From: Gammaproteobacteria bacterium
GTDB taxonomy: Bacteria > Pseudomonadota > Gammaproteobacteria > Methylococcales > Methylomonadaceae
DNA: 6,985 nucleotides
Reading direction: 5' to 3'
Assembly (NCBI GenBank): GCA_024511045.1
Contig: JANEMG010000125.1
Location: forward strand, 1 to 6,985
Shown: piece after piece, positions 5,765-6,985 of the stretch
How the letters are laid out: each line of letters starts with the position of its first letter
Position numbering within the stretch: the first letter of the stretch is position 1
Notes under the pieces: generated by a model
What the model was told of the DNA's origin: nothing
Seen by the model: only the letters and a program-made list of their open reading frames with translations
The model's database searches: none
Made by a program: the position numbers and the translations under genes

Positions 5765-6390
5765 CAGTGCAGGCTGTGATCCGGTACATTCTCGGCGCCG
5801 CTTTGTTTCTGCTCTACCCCTATCTGGTCTATCGGAGCATGGAAGACGGCGTGGTGTGGATCGCGCCGGCGGTACTTTCCGGCATCTACGTTATTCGGGC
5901 CCTGCAGGCCAAAACTTCGCGGCAGCGGCTGAAGAATCTGGCGATAACGCTGTTGCTGTTGCTGGGGGCTTTTTATTTGCAGGCCCTGACGGCGAAGCTG
6001 CTGCCGGTATTGATTCAGCTGGCGCTGATGCTGTTTTTTGGCAGGACTCTGGTCAAGGGGCCGCCTCTGGTGGAACGCTTCGCGCGCCTCGATTATCCTG
6101 ACTTCAAGCCTGGTATCGCCGAATATTGCCGGCAGGTGACCGTCGTCTGGACCGGCTTTTTCGCCTTCAATGCCGTGGTCTGCGCCGTACTGGCCTTGTG
6201 GGCTCCGACAGCGTGGTGGGCCTTCTACAACAGTGTCATGATATTGCTGCTGACCGGGCTGCTGATGGTGGGGGAGTATGTCTGGCGGCATTATCATTTC
6301 CCGGACATGGAGATTCCTTCCGCCAGATCGTCCTTGCAATCCATGCTGGCCAATTGCCGGAAGATCTGGATGGACGTGCAGGCCGGCTGA
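5761..6390 (+). CDS. Multi-span inner-membrane protein, COG4648-like, of APE-type clusters
   Basis: A 209-residue hydrophobic protein without a cleavable signal. About six membrane segments can be drawn: roughly 6-24, 31-46, 58-76, 79-95, 125-148 and 152-174, with a hydrophilic stretch at 96-124 (PPLVERFARLDYPDFKPG) and a soluble tail from about 175. The pattern, including an EYCRQVTVVWTGFFAFN segment at the start of the fifth span, recalls the COG4648 membrane proteins that accompany ACPs in aryl-polyene gene clusters. Their biochemical role is not established, so none is assigned. The ATG overlaps the ACP stop (ATGA) and a GGAG sits 3 nt upstream, indicating an operon with translational coupling. 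In typical clusters an AMP-forming ligase and ketosynthase-like genes follow; here only repeats follow. The frame is intact and of normal length. Confidence 0.8.
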   Translation: MTVQAVIRYILGAALFLLYPYLVYRSMEDGVVWIAPAVLSGIYVIRALQAKTSRQRLKNLAITLLLLLGAFYLQALTAKLLPVLIQLALMLFFGRTLVKGPPLVERFARLDYPDFKPGIAEYCRQVTVVWTGFFAFNAVVCAVLALWAPTAWWAFYNSVMILLLTGLLMVGEYVWRHYHFPDMEIPSARSSLQSMLANCRKIWMDVQAG

Positions 6391-6443
6391 CACGTCCGGG
6401 TTCCTGCCGCTGTTCGAAATGGTGGGCATTATTGTGATGGGGT

Positions 6444-6554
6444 GGGATCTTTACGGCTGGATCCATGTGGAAACGTTCAAGATCTCTCCCGTAGGTTTAG
6501 ATGACATACACAGGCCGAGGTGACAGGCGCAAAAGAGGCGAAGTCACTAAAAAA
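6444..6554. repeat. Repeat unit 1, missing its left end
   Basis: From GGGATC at 6444 this unit follows unit 2 at an offset of 132-133 bp (for example TGGAAACGTTCAAG). The left terminal repeat CCTGTCATC is absent: the corresponding bases near 6423-6443 show only scattered matches. The right terminal repeat is degenerate (GATGACATA, 6500-6508). It is the oldest or truncated copy and faces the membrane-protein gene. Confidence 0.7.
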
Positions 6555-6641
6555 CCTGTCATCCCGACGTGAGGAGGGATCCTGATGGCTGGCTCCATGT
6601 GGAAACGTTCAAGTTTTTCTCCCGTAGGTTTAGATGACAGG
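6555..6641. repeat. Palindromic element, copy 2
   Basis: Bounded by perfect 9-bp terminal inverted repeats CCTGTCATC (6555-6563) and GATGACAGG (6633-6641). Compared with copy 3 it has a one-base insertion and altered bases in the right inner arm, so the inner stem is damaged. One 19-bp tail sub-repeat (6642-6660) and the 27-bp linker follow. Confidence 0.8.
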
Positions 6642-6687
6642 CGCAGGTCGAGGTGACAGGCGCAAAAGAGGCGAAGTCACTAAAAAA

Positions 6688-6773
6688 CCTGTCATCCTGA
6701 CGTGAGGAGGGATCCTGGTGGCTGGATCCGTGTGGAAACGTTCAAGATCTCTCCCGTTGGTCGAGATGACAGG
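6688..6773. repeat. Palindromic element, copy 3 (best-preserved)
   Basis: An 86-bp element with 9-bp perfect terminal inverted repeats (6688-6696 and 6765-6773) and a second inner inverted repeat, GGAGGGATC against GATCTCTCC, pairing over nine positions with one G-T wobble. The arms are separated by 9 and 10 nt, so a transcript would fold into a long two-stem hairpin. It resembles the widespread intergenic palindromes whose arms read GTCATCC and GGATGAC, with no coding capacity. Confidence 0.8.
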
Positions 6774-6811
6774 CACAGGTCGAGATGGCAGACACAGGTC
6801 GAGGTGACAGG
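6761..6811. repeat. 19-bp tandem sub-repeats at the end of copy 3
   Basis: Two 19-bp units (6761-6779 and 6780-6798), both starting TCGAGATG and ending CACAGG, and a 13-bp partial third (6799-6811, TCGAGGTGACAGG). They differ at two positions. Units 1 and 2 of the array have one and a part of this sub-repeat, so the number varies among copies. Confidence 0.75.
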
Positions 6812-6945
6812 TTCTGTCAGTCAGGCTCCAGGATGGCTCTGATGTTCAATAAGCGAAACAACATGAGGTAAATGCAAAACTCGAAAAGCCAGTGAATTTT
6901 TTGGCTAACTGGTGCCAAAACAAGGGGATAAGGAGGGGCGTGTCT

Positions 6946-6971
6946 GGTGCCTATTTGTTATGATAGGCGCT
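6946..6971. repeat. 9-bp hairpin near the right edge
   Basis: GGTGCCTAT (6946-6954) pairs with ATAGGCGCT (6963-6971) around an 8-nt loop, with two G-T wobbles on the plus strand. No T-run follows in the 14 bases left of the window, so its function is unclear. Confidence 0.45.
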
Positions 6972-6985
6972 CCAAAACTCAATAA

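Larger units (their letters stand above)
6444..6811. repeat. Tandem array of a 133-bp composite repeat, about 2.9 copies
   Basis: Two units begin with CCTGTCATC at 6555 and 6688, exactly 133 bp apart, and a third, left-truncated unit lies at about 6444-6554. Each unit is a palindromic element of about 86 bp, a tail of 19-bp sub-repeats, and (after units 1 and 2) an identical 27-bp linker (6528-6554 and 6661-6687). The identical linkers suggest tandem duplication of the composite, while the element cores differ at several bases. Confidence 0.85.
6391..6985. other. Gene-free region carrying a tandem repeat array
   Basis: No coding frame with a credible start or homology is seen in these 595 bp. 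The left part (6391-6440) is non-repetitive. From about 6444 to 6811 lies the composite repeat array. From 6812 to the end the DNA is more AT-rich, with a TGACAG-GTT-CTGTCA hairpin (6805-6819) at the array edge and a weak AGCCA/TGGCT stem (6887-6891 and 6902-6906) followed by TTTTC on the minus strand, which could be a poor minus-strand terminator. There is also an 8-bp direct repeat CTGGTGCC (6909-6916 and 6944-6951) and a 9-bp hairpin near the end. Confidence 0.65.

Noticed and set aside
5422..6429. Minus-strand open frame of 335 codons
   Set aside because: Antisense to the coupled ACP and membrane-protein genes; Gln/Arg/Ser-rich translation without domains.
6278..6523. Plus-strand frame of 81 codons crossing into the repeats
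   Set aside because: It overlaps the membrane-protein gene in another frame and ends inside repeat unit 1; it does not resemble the ligase expected next in an APE cluster.
6444..6811. CRISPR array
   Set aside because: The period is 133 bp, the linkers are identical rather than unique, and the repeats are nested palindromes; there are no cas genes.

Overview
The window looks like a chromosomal segment of a member of the Pseudomonadota, probably gamma- or betaproteobacterial. It is moderately GC-rich in genes, with AT-rich promoters. The basis is a divergent metE/metR pair of the enteric type and an acyl carrier protein plus membrane protein pair of the kind found in aryl-polyene (APE) clusters. 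Genus cannot be decided from the sequence.

Layout. (1) Positions 1-308: the first 11 codons of a minus-strand gene that runs off the left edge, preceded by a good Shine-Dalgarno (SD), a leader of about 190 nt and a plausible sigma70 promoter just downstream of metE. The leader contains an imperfect 18-bp hairpin and a second 13-pair helix that buries the SD. The two overlap by four bases. (2) 309-3607: metE (cobalamin-independent methionine synthase, minus) and metR (its LysR-type activator, plus), diverging from a 98-bp spacer with overlapping promoters and an imperfect dyad on the metE -35 box. (3) 3608-5412: a minus-strand B12-binding-type radical SAM protein. Four bases after its stop follows a 77-codon C-terminal piece of what looks like a CsgG/LpoB/FlgO-type protein, probably a remnant. 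(4) 5413-6390: divergent from the radical SAM gene, an acyl carrier protein and a multi-span membrane protein (COG4648-like) joined by an ATGA overlap. (5) 6391-6985: no gene. It holds a 2.9-copy tandem array of a 133-bp composite unit built on a palindromic, terminal-inverted-repeat element, then a plain stretch with one 9-bp hairpin.

How the genes work together. metE and metR form a methionine biosynthesis unit: MetR senses homocysteine and activates metE. The ACP and membrane protein pair is the recognisable core of an APE-like acyl pathway, but no ligase, ketosynthase or dehydratase follows before the repeats, so it looks orphaned or cut off. The radical SAM gene starts about 90 bp away in the opposite direction and may share regulation with it; that link is inference. 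The least explained items are the left-edge leader RNA, the radical SAM/ACP/membrane-protein grouping, and the repeat array.
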